The notes below the pieces were generated by a model that saw only the letters and a list, made by a program, of their open reading frames with translations, searched no databases and was not told the DNA's origin. Both the position numbers and the translations under genes were made by a program. 64,000 bases of DNA. Source: CAVXUB01 sp963764805 (lineage in GTDB: Bacteria > Actinomycetota > Acidimicrobiia > Acidimicrobiales > Bog-793). The DNA lies in assembly GCA_963764805.1 (NCBI GenBank), contig CAVXUB010000003.1, positions 248,001 through 312,000 of the forward strand, written 5' to 3'. This document shows, one piece after another, positions 34,666 through 45,262 of the stretch; the first letter of the stretch is position 1, and each line of letters opens with the position of its first letter.

Positions 34666-37600
34666 ATGAGACCAAACGCCCGCCCGCGCTCAGCAACCAC
34701 GCCATACGCCCTGGCGCTGGTGGTCGCCCTGATGGCCGGTCTGCTTGCGACCGGTGCCCGCGCGGCCGCCGCCACGGTCACCAGCGGCGCACGAGGGGGA
34801 ACGCCCCTCGGCAGCGGGCGGCTGCATCAACCGAACCGTGCCTCGGCACCGGTGATAGTCAGCGCGCTGAGCTCCATCTCTCCCTCAACGCCCGCTCCCA
34901 CCCTTGCCGAGGGCTACACGATGGTCGGGACCGACGGGGGGATCTTCGCCTTCGGCGCCACCAAGTACTACGGCTCGGTGCCGGGGGTCAACGTCCATGT
35001 CGACGACGTGGACGGGATCGCCCCCACCCAGGACCAGCGCGGTTACTGGCTGATAGCTCGTGACGGCGGCACCTTCTCGTTCGGCGACACCCACTTCTAT
35101 GGCTCGATACCCTGGCTCGGTCTGAGGCTGAGCAACATCATCGGGATGGCGCCGACCCTGGACAGCCACGGCTACTGGATCGTGGGTTCCGACGGCGGCG
35201 TCTTCTCGTTCGGCGACGCCCACTTCCACGGGTCCCTCCCGCAGCTCAACATCCACCTCTCGAACGTCGTCGGGATGGTGACCTCGATCGACGGCAAGGG
35301 CTATTGGATGGTCTCCAGCACCGGAGGCGTGTACTCGTTCGGCGACTCCCACTTCTACGGTTCGATCCCGGGGCTGCACATCTCCCTGTTCGACGTCAAG
35401 GGCATGGTCGCCACGGCCGACGGCAAGGGCTACTGGCTGGTGACGTCCACGGGCTCGGTCTACCCGTTCGGCGACGCTCGGTACTGGGGCGACATCTCGC
35501 CGAGCGCGCATGTGAACAACGTCATCGGGCTGACGCCGACGCTGGACGGCCAGGGCTACTGGATCGTGCAGAGCAACGGAGCCGTCAGCAACTTCGGCGA
35601 CGCTCATCCGATCGGCAACCTGCCCGCCCTCGGCGTTCACGTCAACAACATCGTGGCGGCGAGCACGATCGCGGGCCTTTACCCCACGCCGCCCGGCTCA
35701 CGACTCGTGCTGATCGGCGACAAGTCCCTGATCCTGCCCGGCGTCGGAGCAACTTATGTCGCCCAGCCCGAGGTTGTGCAACTGTCCGGCGCCACCGAGC
35801 TCGTGCCGAGGGGGACAGTGTCGTGGTCATCGGACAACGCCGGGCAGGTGAGCGCAGCCTCTGGCGTCATCGACACTTTGGTGCCCAACGGTTCGGCGGC
35901 CATCTCCGCCGGGCTGGGGTCCATCAGCCAGGCCTCGCTCGACGTGATAGCGGCAGTGCCGGCGAGCAACACGATCATCGTGCCCTCCGGCGACGTCGTC
36001 TCGCGTACCGCCGGCCAAGCCACCGTTCTCCGCGACTCGACGACGTCGCTCATCCATGCCGGAGACATCGCCGTCTCGGGAAGCAGCGGGGGACTGCTCG
36101 TCCACGTCACGAGCGTCACTCAGGCCGGCAACGATCTGACCCTCAAGACGAGCCCTACCTCGTTGGTGGCCGCCTTCCCGAACATCTCTGTGAGCATCTC
36201 CACTGTTCCGACTGCCGGCTCGCTTGCGGGTGGGCTGGCCCCGGAGGCGGGGACGGTACTCCATGGCGCCCCCGTGGCGTGCAACACGAACCAGCCGGGC
36301 TACGAGCCCGTTACCCTCGACCAGTCCGATCTCGTTGCCTCGGTGGCGCCCTCGCTCACTTCTCCCTGCACGCCGCCGGAGGCGTCGTGCAGTCGCTCGG
36401 GATCGATCTGCGCGCCTCCTTCGCTCTCAGCCTTGCGACGGGATCGATCAGCGTGGCGGGGGGCGGAAACGTCGACTCCACGTGCCCGCTCAACTTGCCC
36501 ACGATCAACCTCCCACAGGCCCTGTTCCTCGGCCCTGTGGGGATGGACCCGTCGGTGACGCCCACCGTCGGGGTGAACGTGACCGGCACAGTCGGTGCGC
36601 AGATGACCATCCCGGCCCCCGCCTACAACGAGACGTTCTCAGCCGTGGACGGAGTCACCTGGACATCTTCCGGTGGCTGGCAGCAGGACGCATCCGACGT
36701 CAGCAGTGGCGCCACGGCGACTCTCACGGCAGTTGGCCAGAGCAACGCGATCCTGCTCGACGCTGCCGACTCCGTCCGCTTGAGCGGCGGCTTCACGCCA
36801 ACCCTCGGCGACTGCCCAACCTGCAAGGAGGGGCCGAACCTGCCGCTCGCCTACGCCGAGACGGATCCGCGCTTCCACTTCGACCTGCAGCCACCTCTTT
36901 CCAACCTCGCCAATGGGTATGCGGGTCCGAGCTGGACCACGACGGTCGATTCGAGCGGGGAGCCTCTATTGGCTCCCGATTCCGGCAAGCCCTACCTCGC
37001 CACGTTCCTGTCATGGCTCGGGCCTTCGATCGACGAACCGGGGGGCTGGCACCCCTTCAACGGGACCGACAACATCAGCAATTCGCCGCTGCTTACGGAC
37101 GAAGCATCAGCGTCCAGCGTGACAAGCGGGTCCGTGACGCTGACTGCCACGTTGCCGGTGGGGTACTCGGGTGACACGGTGAACTTCGTCGGCTGGAACA
37201 CCGCCGGCCCATCACAGCCGGGCACGGTGGTCGCCACCACGACGGCAGCAGGCGACCAGCGCGTCCACCAGCTGGACGCCGACACCGGCAGAAAACGGCA
37301 CCTGGGCGATTCAGGCCCAGCTCGTCGACGCTGGCTATGGCGCGGTCGGTCTGCCCTACCCATCGTCACCGAACGCGATGGCATCGGTGACAGTCAGCGA
37401 GTCGGGCGTGCCCAGCGCACCGACTATCACGCAGATCACTCCTGGCAGCGGGCAGCTGACGGTCGGCTTCGACCCCCCCAGCAGTAACGGAGGCGAGCGC
37501 GATCACCTCATACACCGCCACTTGCGGCTCGCAATCAGCGTCCGACCCTTCTTCCCCGATCACCGTCACCGGACTCACCAACGGCCAGGCCGTGCAATGT

Positions 37601-38620
37601 GTTGTCGACGCCACCAATGGCAATGGCACGGGACCCGAATCCGCCCCCATGACGGCAACGCCCACCGGGGCTCCAGGCCCGCCGTCGATCACTTCGGTCA
37701 GCTCGGTCGAGGCCGGACTGGTCGTCAGCTTCGTCCCGCCGTCGAGCGACGGAGGAGAGCCGATCACGGCTTTCACGGCGACGTGCGGATCGCAATCCGC
37801 CTCGGACTCGGCGAGCCCGATCACCGTCAGCGGCCTCACCGACGGAACGCCTGTGACATGCCAGGTCACGGCCACCAACAGTGTCGGCACCGGCCCCCCG
37901 TCGGTTGGTGTCGTCGGCACTCCGGGCGTCGTGCCCGGCGCCCCGACGGTCACCGACGTCTCGCCGGGCGGCGACGGGCAGCTCGTGGTGACATTCGTCG
38001 CGCCCACCGACCAGGGCTCGAGCCCGATTTCGTCCTACACGGCGACATGCGGGTCGCAATCGTCCTCTCAGACCAGCTCACCGATAACGGTCTCAGGGCT
38101 CACCGATGGGGTTCAGGTGGCATGCACCGTCGACGCCACCAACGCCACCGGTACTGGCCCTGAGTCAGCTGCGGTGAGTGGCACGCCCGTCGGACCACCC
38201 GCAGCTCCAGATATCACTTCGGTGACACCCGGCGACACGCAGCTCACCGTGGCATTCAGCACTCCGGCAGACAACGGGGATCCGATCATCTCCTACACGG
38301 CGACGTGCGGGACGCAGTCGACCGGCGGAACTGCCTCCCCGATCACGGTGACAGGGCTGACCAACGGCGTCACCGTGAGTTGCACCGTGGACGCCACCAA
38401 CGCAGCCGGCACGGGTCCCGCCTCGGCACCGGTATCGGGAACACCGAGTGCCGGCAAGCCGCAGGTCCCCGGTTTGGCACGACCAGCGCCAGCCGGCGCC
38501 ATGGCTCGGTTCCGCACCGGTAGCCAGACGACTCCAGGGAGCACGCATCGCAAGCTGCCTACGCTTCGTGTCAGGAGCTCGGGTTCCGGCTACCTCGCAG
38601 CATACGGCTTTCGAGGCTGA
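34666..38620 (+). CDS. Large secreted repeat protein, DGGxFxFG repeats plus FN3-like repeats (three frameshifts)
   Basis: CGGAGG lies upstream of the ATG at 34666. A signal peptide (LALVVALMAGLLATGARAAA) leads to six tandem repeats of about 43 residues, then a bacterial-Ig-like region (LSGATELVPRGTVSWSSDNA), a beta-rich middle, and four Fn3-like repeats containing SYTATCGSQS and SPITVSGLTDG. Frames break near 36,341, 37,253 and 37,499, with coding continuing each time. Corrected length is about 1,317 residues. There is no LPxTG or terminal membrane helix. The architecture suggests an adhesin or cell-surface scaffold. The ligand is unknown. Confidence 0.78.
34912..35670 (+). repeat. Six tandem ~43-residue repeats with G-Y-W-x-V and D-G-G-x-F-x-F-G core
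   Basis: Each unit runs from GYWLV-like through DGGVFSFGDAHFYGSLP to a variable strand ending NVVGM-x-x-T-x-D. Copies start with GYTMVG, GYWLIA, GYWIVG, GYWMVS, GYWLVT and GYWIVQ. The later copies are more diverged (GSVYPFGDARYWG, GAVSNFGDAHPIG). The length and number would suit a six-bladed beta-propeller, which is inference. DNA repeats are similar but not identical, so this is an old duplication. Confidence 0.8.
37411..38446 (+). repeat. Four tandem Fn3-like repeats
   Basis: Units of about 86 residues start with APTITQITPG, PPSITSVSSVE, APTVTDVSPGG and APDITSVTPGD. Each contains a TATCGSQS-like strand and the SPITV-x-G-L-T-x-G turn, then VDATN-x-x-GTGP. The two Cys in each unit (TATCG and VTC or VSC) could form an internal disulfide. 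The first unit is crossed by the frameshift near 37,499. Confidence 0.82.
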
Positions 38621-38712
38621 GCCAACGACCTCCCTCCATCTCGTCTGCGGCAGTGGACGCCCTACGTGGTCTTCGGCACAACGGATTCGCGCCGCAGCGC
38701 CGGAGCGGCAGC

Positions 38713-40728
38713 TCAGTAGCGGGGGAAGACGAAGCTCTGGGAATCGCAGCTGTCGCTCGGGGGGACGGCGAGGAGCTGCGAGGGATTGCCGGAGTTGACG
38801 TAGACGCCGAGGTCCTGGCCTTCCAGGCACAGGTACTGCGATACGTCGGTCGAGAAGTTCGTGAGCAGCCCGCTCACGGCCGCACCCTCGCCCGCGCCCG
38901 CTGCGGGGAGCGAGAGGGTCTCCTGCTGCCCGTCGTAGTTGCCCGAGAAGTAGGGGAGCACGTCGAACGACCCTGGCACGTTCATAGTCTGCGACCTGGC
39001 TGTGACCACAAGGTTGGCGCTTCCCGAGAGCAACTGGGAAGGGACGATCACCGAGATCGAGTTGGCGGACCAGCTGGTGACGGTGCCCTGAACCTCCTGG
39101 CCCGGCTCTTCGAACTGGACGACCGGAGGCGGAGAGCCGCTCGTGCTGAGGAACTGCCCCGCGATCGAGACGGTGCTCGAGCTCGGGTAGCCGCTCGCCG
39201 GGGACATCGAGTCGACAGAAGGCGGACCGGGCGGCGGTTGGCCGGTGGTGGTGGTGGTCGGCTGTGTCGTGGTTGTCGGCACGCTCCCGGTCGTGGTGCT
39301 CCCGGTAGTCGTGCCGGTCGAGCGCCGGGCCGTCGTCGGCGGGGCCTGTGTCTTGCCCTGCTTGTTGCGCGTCGAGGCGATATGACGGTGGACGGCGGTG
39401 GTCGTCGTCCTCCCCGCGGTGGTGGGGCTGGCGGGAGTGGCGGAGGTGGTCGGCGAGGTAAGTGTCGTGGCACCGGTCGTGCCCGCGGTGGTACCGCTCG
39501 TGGCCTGAGGGCGCGAGGCCACTGGCCGGGACACGAAGACGATCATCATCGAGCCGCCGGCAATGATCACCGCGATCGCGGTGACGAGGGCTGCCACTCC
39601 GCGGAAGCTCGACAACCGCCCGCGCCGCGATGCCACCGGGACCGGCGCCAGCCCTTCGCGTTGGCGCACCTCGCGCAGCCGCCGCGAGCTCCGGCGGCGC
39701 CGTGAATGGAGATCCTGGAAGGCCGCGGGTGATCCCTGCGGCATCGATCCCGGCGGCGGCGATCCCTCGGTCGTTGATAAGGCGGCGACAGGTGCCGTGA
39801 GGACGTCGTGCTCCCGGTCGGCATCGACACCGGCGGCGCCGTCGGCGGCGGCTAGAGCGATCGCCGTCGCCACCTCTGCGTCGCCAGGTTCGCCAGGAGC
39901 AGCTGACGGCGGGCCACCCAATGACTCGGGAAGCTCGAACGGCGGAATCGACGAGAGCAACAGCTCCGGATGGGCCATCAGCTGCGCCTGCGGGCCACAG
40001 ATCCCGCAGCGACGGAAATGCTCGTCGATGCTCGTCCTGTGGGCGGGCCGCAACTCTCGGCTTCCCGGCGGCACCAGCGCTGCGAGACTGGTGCAGATAT
40101 AGCTCATGCGCATCGCAAGCAAGTCCTTGCTTGCTCCTGCGAGCTCCTCCTTGGCCCGGTGAAGGTCGACAACCGCCTGCGCCGAGGAGAGGTGCAGAGC
40201 CTCGGCCAGCTCGCGGGTCCCCAGGTGCTTGCGATATGCCAGATCGAGCAGCGCGAACGCTCTTCCGTCGAGGCTGGCCGCCGCCGTCCAGACCACAGAG
40301 GCGGGATCGTCCGGTTCGGGGGCGTCGTCGAAGACGCCGCTCCCGTCCGTTATTGCGAAGTTGGCGGCGAACTCGACCGCGGCGCTCCTCCACTCCTCCG
40401 GCTGGGAGGTCTCGGAGGGCGAACGGGGGCGATCTCGCTGCAGATCGGCGGCCGCGCTGCAGGCGATCCCGAACAGCCAGGCGCGCAGGCTCCGTACCTG
40501 ACCACGGGGATAGGGCTCTACCTGAGCACGCTCGATCGTCTGCCTGGTGAGCTCCTCGGCGGCCCCGAAGTCCCATGTGGTGCAGGCGATGAAGTCGTAG
40601 ATGTCGCGGGCGAAGCGCTCGAGGATCCCCCATGCCGCGGCGGGGTCACCCACCGCTTGGCGATCGGCTAGCTCTGCGTGCGCGGGATAGCCGCCGCTGT
40701 CAAGGGGAGTCTCGTCGAACCCGTCCAT
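38713..40728 (-). CDS. ECF sigma factor fused to zinc-finger anti-sigma motif, membrane helix and TIG-like external domain
   Basis: 671 residues in one unbroken frame. Residues 25-100 resemble sigma region 2 (WGILERFARDIYDFIACTTW, SLRAWLFGIAC), and 148-200 region 4 with its helix-turn-helix (ELAEALHLSSAQAVVDLHRA). His237, Cys241 and Cys244 form the H-x3-C-x2-C motif of zinc-binding anti-sigma domains. A membrane helix spans about 378-399, then a Thr/Ser/Pro-rich linker to about 500 and an IPT/TIG-like domain outside (PSVDSMSPASGYPSSSTVSI). ECF factors with fused membrane regulatory regions are known in actinobacteria. Release of the sigma part by proteolysis is a plausible, unproven mechanism. 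Confidence 0.8.
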   Translation of the reverse strand: MDGFDETPLDSGGYPAHAELADRQAVGDPAAAWGILERFARDIYDFIACTTWDFGAAEELTRQTIERAQVEPYPRGQVRSLRAWLFGIACSAAADLQRDRPRSPSETSQPEEWRSAAVEFAANFAITDGSGVFDDAPEPDDPASVVWTAAASLDGRAFALLDLAYRKHLGTRELAEALHLSSAQAVVDLHRAKEELAGASKDLLAMRMSYICTSLAALVPPGSRELRPAHRTSIDEHFRRCGICGPQAQLMAHPELLLSSIPPFELPESLGGPPSAAPGEPGDAEVATAIALAAADGAAGVDADREHDVLTAPVAALSTTEGSPPPGSMPQGSPAAFQDLHSRRRRSSRRLREVRQREGLAPVPVASRRGRLSSFRGVAALVTAIAVIIAGGSMMIVFVSRPVASRPQATSGTTAGTTGATTLTSPTTSATPASPTTAGRTTTTAVHRHIASTRNKQGKTQAPPTTARRSTGTTTGSTTTGSVPTTTTQPTTTTTGQPPPGPPSVDSMSPASGYPSSSTVSIAGQFLSTSGSPPPVVQFEEPGQEVQGTVTSWSANSISVIVPSQLLSGSANLVVTARSQTMNVPGSFDVLPYFSGNYDGQQETLSLPAAGAGEGAAVSGLLTNFSTDVSQYLCLEGQDLGVYVNSGNPSQLLAVPPSDSCDSQSFVFPRY

Positions 40729-40853
40729 GAGCGTCTCGGCCCACTATGACCTATATATGGAACGCCGTGCAGTCGTGCTGTGGTGACGCAAAGTGGCATG
40801 TTTACGCGCCGACAACAACGTGTTGACACCGGAAATATTCAAATGCGCTGTAA

Positions 40854-41573
40854 CTACATTGCAGCCTCGCCTGCCCCATCCGCAGCAGGAACAGGCCTCA
40901 ACACGATGCGGGCGGGAATACCGACCGCCGTCGCACCGGCAGGCACGTCGCAGAGAACTACGGCATTCGCCCCGACGCGGGCGCCGTCGCCGATCGTGAC
41001 CGGCCCGAGCACTGCCGCTCCGGCGCCGATGAACACGCCGTCGCCGATCACGGGCTTGCGATCACCGTCGTAGTCCCAGCCAACCGTGACGCCTTGATGG
41101 ATGTAGCAGTTGAGGCCGATGCTCTCGGCATGCAGGGTGATCGAATGGCCGTGGGCGAGGAACAGCCCGCTGCCGATATCAGGCGTGAGGAGCGACAACG
41201 TGGCGACCGGCCGCCAGAGATGGCGCATCAACCTGGCGGCCAGCGCGCCAGAGGCGTTGCCGCTCGACAATCGGTAGTAGTACAGGCTCCGAAACTCGGG
41301 GAACGCGTACAGCAAGCTGTGCAACCCGCGCACGCCGTCGGCGGCGCCGAGGACGGCCAGCCACTGGTCGACGTCGGCCCGGATCAGTTCCCGCCGGTCG
41401 CTCAGCCGCACAGCCCAGGCAAGAGGAACCGTGGCGACGGCCCGCCACTGCTCGAGACGCTCGAGCAGACGGCGAGATCCGTCGTCCAGACGCTCACGCG
41501 GTGACCGGCTGCCGACGTGCGCCCGCAGAGACGGACGAGCGTTGCCGGCGAAGGACCTGACCATCGCCGACAA
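40854..41573 (-). CDS. Serine acetyltransferase-like hexapeptide-repeat protein
   Basis: 239 residues. The C-terminal half is a left-handed beta-helix: GLFLAHGHSITLHAESIGLN, CYIHQGVTVGWDYDGDRKPV, IGDGVFIGAGAAVLGPVTIG, DGARVGANAVVLCDVPAGAT. This matches serine O-acetyltransferase (CysE) and related acyltransferases acting with acetyl-CoA; the His in AHGHS is at the expected active site. The N-terminal 110 residues are helical and do not clearly match CysE. No sulfur-metabolism gene is nearby, so a surface-sugar acyltransferase is equally possible. Confidence 0.82.
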   Translation of the reverse strand: MSAMVRSFAGNARPSLRAHVGSRSPRERLDDGSRRLLERLEQWRAVATVPLAWAVRLSDRRELIRADVDQWLAVLGAADGVRGLHSLLYAFPEFRSLYYYRLSSGNASGALAARLMRHLWRPVATLSLLTPDIGSGLFLAHGHSITLHAESIGLNCYIHQGVTVGWDYDGDRKPVIGDGVFIGAGAAVLGPVTIGDGARVGANAVVLCDVPAGATAVGIPARIVLRPVPAADGAGEAAM

Positions 41574-41611
41574 CGCTCGCAGGTGCGGGCAACGCCCGCC
41601 AATCCTCTAGG

Positions 41612-44075
41612 TCACTTGGTGCAGGTCGAACCGACCGTGTAGTTCTTCGTGGGACCGCCGCTGTCCACCGACTCGAGCGCTCCGGCCGACTCCCCGGACG
41701 GGTTCGGCGGGATCCCTTCTTCGGTATACGTGGCCCCCGCCGGGCCTTCGAGGACGGCGCCGACCGGCGGGTTGGCGATGTTGGCGAGGGGGACGTCGAT
41801 CGTGATCACGCCGTTGGCCCCGCTGCCGAACTTGCCGGTGTCCGTGTGGGCTGTCTCGTACTGGTGCTCGCTGCCGGTGACGACGATCGTCCCGTCGTCG
41901 AAGGTCGGCACCGAACCCGGTACGGCGGACAACTGGGCCTGGGCGAAGTAGACCGTGCCGCCGTAGGTCCATGTCATGTACCAATCGGCGGCCGAGGCGC
42001 CTGTCGGCACGGTCGCCGAGAGGTTGTCGACGGTGAGCTTGGCCACCAGGTCGGTCCCCGACGACGTCTTCAGCAGAGACAGGGAACCCTTCTCCAGGCT
42101 GAGCTGCGGGTCGCTGTTGCCGAGGGCGTCCGTAGCGGTGTGGGAGGGGTTCTCCCACTCGATCCCGCACGGGCGGCTTGGGGCCACTGCCGGGCGGTGG
42201 CGGCAGGACGTTGTTGGTCGGCGTGAGCGTATGGTCGAGATCACGCGTGAGGTTCGTCACCTCGGGCACGCCCCAGCCGGACACGTAGTCCCATCCCGTC
42301 CCTGCCTGGTAGAGCCCGTTGGTCCCGACCGTGATGTCGTAGAAGTCCCGGGCGTACTTGCCGAGCTTGCCGGCGCCGATCGCATAGAACGTCGGGTCGG
42401 CGAACCCGAGACCACCCGCAGGCGCAGCCGCCTGCACCCTGGTCCACATCCCGACCCACAAAGGGGAGGACAGGCTGGTCCCACCCTCGGTCGACTCCGT
42501 TCCGTTGTAGAAGAAGTCGTAGGCGTTGGTCGCCACGTCGCCGGACATCGCGGCCACGTCCGGCGCGCCTCGGCAGATCGTGCCCTGCGGGTACGGGCTT
42601 CCCGACGGGTCGACGACGCACGGGTGATCGATCGTCGAGACCGAGTCTTGGAAGGAGGGCTCCGCCTGGAAGAGGGCCGAGCCACCGCCGGTGTAGGGCC
42701 AGGCGTACTCGAGCTGCCGCTTGGGAGAGGTGGCAGCACCGTTGGAGTAGAGGACCGTGCCGCCCACGCAGACCGCGTAGTCGCTTGCGCACGGGTAGTT
42801 GAGCATCGGCTGGCCCTGGTTGACGAGGCCGTTCCCGGCGCCGATCACCGGCAGTGCGGCGAGCGGGCAGGAGGAGCCGGTGTCGCCTGCGGCGGCGAAG
42901 AGCGTGCGGCCTTCGATCGTGGCCTGCTCGAGCGTCGCCTCTGCGACCGGCTCGAGGTTGTCCCCGTCTCCGACGAACTGCCCGACCGCGGGCGGCGCGG
43001 CCTGCCAGACCTCGTTGCCGGGATCAGTCTCGCATTCGCCGAACGAGGCGTTCGCCTCGGGCGGCCCGCTCGGGTCGCTGACCCACGCCGAGAACATCGT
43101 CTCGACATCGGCGTCCGTCAGCGAGGAGCCGAAGTAGAGCTTCTCGCCGTAGGCGTCGGGAGCCATCCCCGTGCTCGCCTGCGTGTCGAGATCCCACTCG
43201 ATCTGGCCGCTGTCGTCCGTGAACGGACCGGCACCGACGTCGTCGACCGTGATCGGGATCTGCCGCAGCTTCATCGTCTTCTCGAAGGCGCGTAGGTTGG
43301 AGATCACGTCGTCGCTCCGGCCTTCGCCGAAGATCCCCATCGTCACGCCTTGGCCTTTGTCGGTCGAGGGCTGGCCGTAGAGGGACCACAGGTCCTGCGG
43401 CGTGTAGTCGCAGCTCGGCAGGCACCCGGCACTTGTCGGGGGGTTGGGCTGACCGACGATCGTCTGGGGGATGGAGAAGTGCTGGAGCGTGTTGAGGCCG
43501 ACGACGGTCTGGATGGAGTCTCCGCTCGGCACCGTCGGCGCTTGCTCGTTGGCGAGGAACGTCACGCCCTTCGACGTGTAGGAGCCGATCGTCACGTTCA
43601 TCAGGCTCTGGATCTGGGCGACCGTTCCGGTTGCCTGGATCCAGTTGCCCGCTCCTGCGGTCTCCGTGACGGTCAGGCCCCCACCGATGAGCCACTGCTG
43701 CACCGCCCTGTACGTGGCCGGCGCCACGCCGAACTCGCTGGCGAACGCCGAAGGTGTCAGGAACTGGTGGTACTCGGGGCTGGACGGCGAATAGATGGCC
43801 TGCTCGTAAGCATTCTCAGCGCTGGCGTTCGGCTCCGACAGGGCGACACCGATGTGCAGCTCCGTGCTCGGGTCGACAGCCGCCGGCGTGAGCAGGGGCA
43901 GGCCCGGCAGCAGGTCCATCGACAGCACCTCGGTGCCTGTAGCGGCGGTCGCTGCACCGCCTGTCGCCGGTGCCACGGCGCCGACTGCCATCGCCATGGT
44001 GCCGGCGAGCAGGGCCGCTCCGGCGCCGAGGGTCAGCAGGCCACGGCAGGACCTGCCCTTCAGCGGGTGGTTCAT
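41612..44075 (-). CDS. Secreted S53 (sedolisin/kumamolisin-type) peptidase (one frameshift)
   Basis: AAGGAG precedes the ATG at 44075. After a signal peptide comes the pro-kumamolisin activation domain (SPEYHQFLTPSAFASEFGVA). The catalytic domain has the Glu/Asp pair in QIEWDLDTQASTGMAPDA, the oxyanion Asp region SFGECETD, and the serine motif EGGTSLSSPLW. A Ca-site-like segment lies in KYARDFYDITVGTNGLYQAG. One extra base near 42,171 breaks the frame after LPPPPGSGPKPP; the next frame continues with CGIEWENPSHTATDALGN and a beta-rich C-terminal domain to the stop at 41612. S53 enzymes are acid-active secreted proteases. Corrected length is about 820 residues. Confidence 0.87.
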
Positions 44076-44170
44076 CAAGGATCTCCTTCGACGGATCGAC
44101 GGCCCAATGCAAGCTCAACCCACCGAGCTGACGGATAGTTGCCCAGTATCCGTAGTTTCAATCACGCGAA

Positions 44171-45262
44171 TTGCCCGACCGTATAGCGGTGCACTACCAA
44201 GTCGTCATGGAAGGACCAAGCGTCGCCGACGACGGAGTGCGCCTCGCCTTCGTCGATCCGTCGGGAACCGTCGAGAGGGTGAGCCTCGTGCAGGAGGTGG
44301 CCTGGCCGCGCCAGGGGCCGGACTTCGATGCTGTTGGCGGCGGCCGTTTCGAGCTGTGGTTCTCGCGGCCGGCGGTGGATCGTTTCGAGTACCGGCTCGA
44401 GCTGGAGACGGAGTCCGGCGAGCGGAGCACGATCCTCGACCCCTCCAACCCGCTGCGGGCGCCAGGCGCATTCGGCGAGCGCTCGGTGATCGAGTTCCCG
44501 CAGTACCGGCCGCCCGGCTGGACGAGGCGCCGGAGACCGCAGGGGACGATCCTGCCGCTGGAGCTGACCTCGCCCACCCTCGGTGCCGACCAGCCGGCGC
44601 TTTACTGGTCGTCGGCAGGTGCACCGGCTGACGAGCCTTTGCCACTGCTGGTGGCCCTCGACGGGATCGAGTTCGAGCGCTTCTCGGCCTTGAGCAGGAT
44701 GCTCGACGATGCGGTGGCGAGACGGTCGGTGCCGCCGATGAGGTGTCTGCTGCTCCACCCGACCGACCGCACCGAGCAGTACTCCGCCAACCCGTGCTTC
44801 GCGGAGGCGCTCTGCGAGGAGCTGATCCCGCACGCCGGCAAGATCCTGCCGATCGCCGCCGAGCGGAGGTGCCGGGTGGGAGTCGGTGCCAGCCTCGGCG
44901 GCTTGGCGCTGCTGCACGCCCACCGCACGCGGCCGTCGTTGTTCGGTGCGGTGTTCCTTCAGTCGAGCAGCTTCTTCCACCAGCCCCAGCAGCTCGGCGT
45001 GGCGAGCCTCGAGCGTGTCGAGAGGTTCGTCGACCTCGTGCACGAAGCCGCCGACGTGGTCGTTCCCGACCCCATCGCGGTGTCGCTCACCTGCGGGACG
45101 GTAGAGATGAACCTCCCCAACAACCGTTCGATGGCACGGGCGCTCCGGCGCCAGGGCTACCCGGCGCGGCTGCACCTGCGCCGCGACGCCCACAACTGGA
45201 TCGCCTGGCGCGACGCCTGGACGCCGCATCTGACCGCCCTGTTACGGAAGACTTGGGCATGA
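44171..45262 (+). CDS. Enterochelin-esterase-like alpha/beta hydrolase
   Basis: Up to 363 residues. The N-terminal 130 residues form a beta-sandwich-like region (VRLAFVDPSGTVERVSLVQE, RFEYRLELETESGERSTILD) as in Fes-type esterases. The hydrolase domain has LLVALDGIEFERF, the nucleophile elbow GVGASLGGLALLHA, and the C-terminal His in RDAHNWIAWRDAW. Esterases of this group (D family) cut ester bonds in varied acyl or peptide conjugates. Start candidates are TTG 44171, GTG 44189 and ATG 44207. It overlaps the next hydrolase gene by 4 nt, so they form an operon at one end of the amidoligase cluster. Confidence 0.82.
   Translation: MPDRIAVHYQVVMEGPSVADDGVRLAFVDPSGTVERVSLVQEVAWPRQGPDFDAVGGGRFELWFSRPAVDRFEYRLELETESGERSTILDPSNPLRAPGAFGERSVIEFPQYRPPGWTRRRRPQGTILPLELTSPTLGADQPALYWSSAGAPADEPLPLLVALDGIEFERFSALSRMLDDAVARRSVPPMRCLLLHPTDRTEQYSANPCFAEALCEELIPHAGKILPIAAERRCRVGVGASLGGLALLHAHRTRPSLFGAVFLQSSSFFHQPQQLGVASLERVERFVDLVHEAADVVVPDPIAVSLTCGTVEMNLPNNRSMARALRRQGYPARLHLRRDAHNWIAWRDAWTPHLTALLRKTWA

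Noticed and set aside
40831..40858. TTGACA near 40,833 as a plus-strand promoter
   Set aside because: No gene follows on the plus strand, and there is no -10 box at 16-18 nt spacing.
40780..41073. Plus-strand frame of 97 residues over the hexapeptide gene
   Set aside because: It is the complement of the repeat region of the acetyltransferase; Pro/Thr-rich composition and no ribosome site.
41795..43295. Long plus-strand frames opposite the S53 peptidase
   Set aside because: High-GC shadow frames; composition is Arg/Val/Gly-rich with no domain, while the minus strand shows full S53 motifs.
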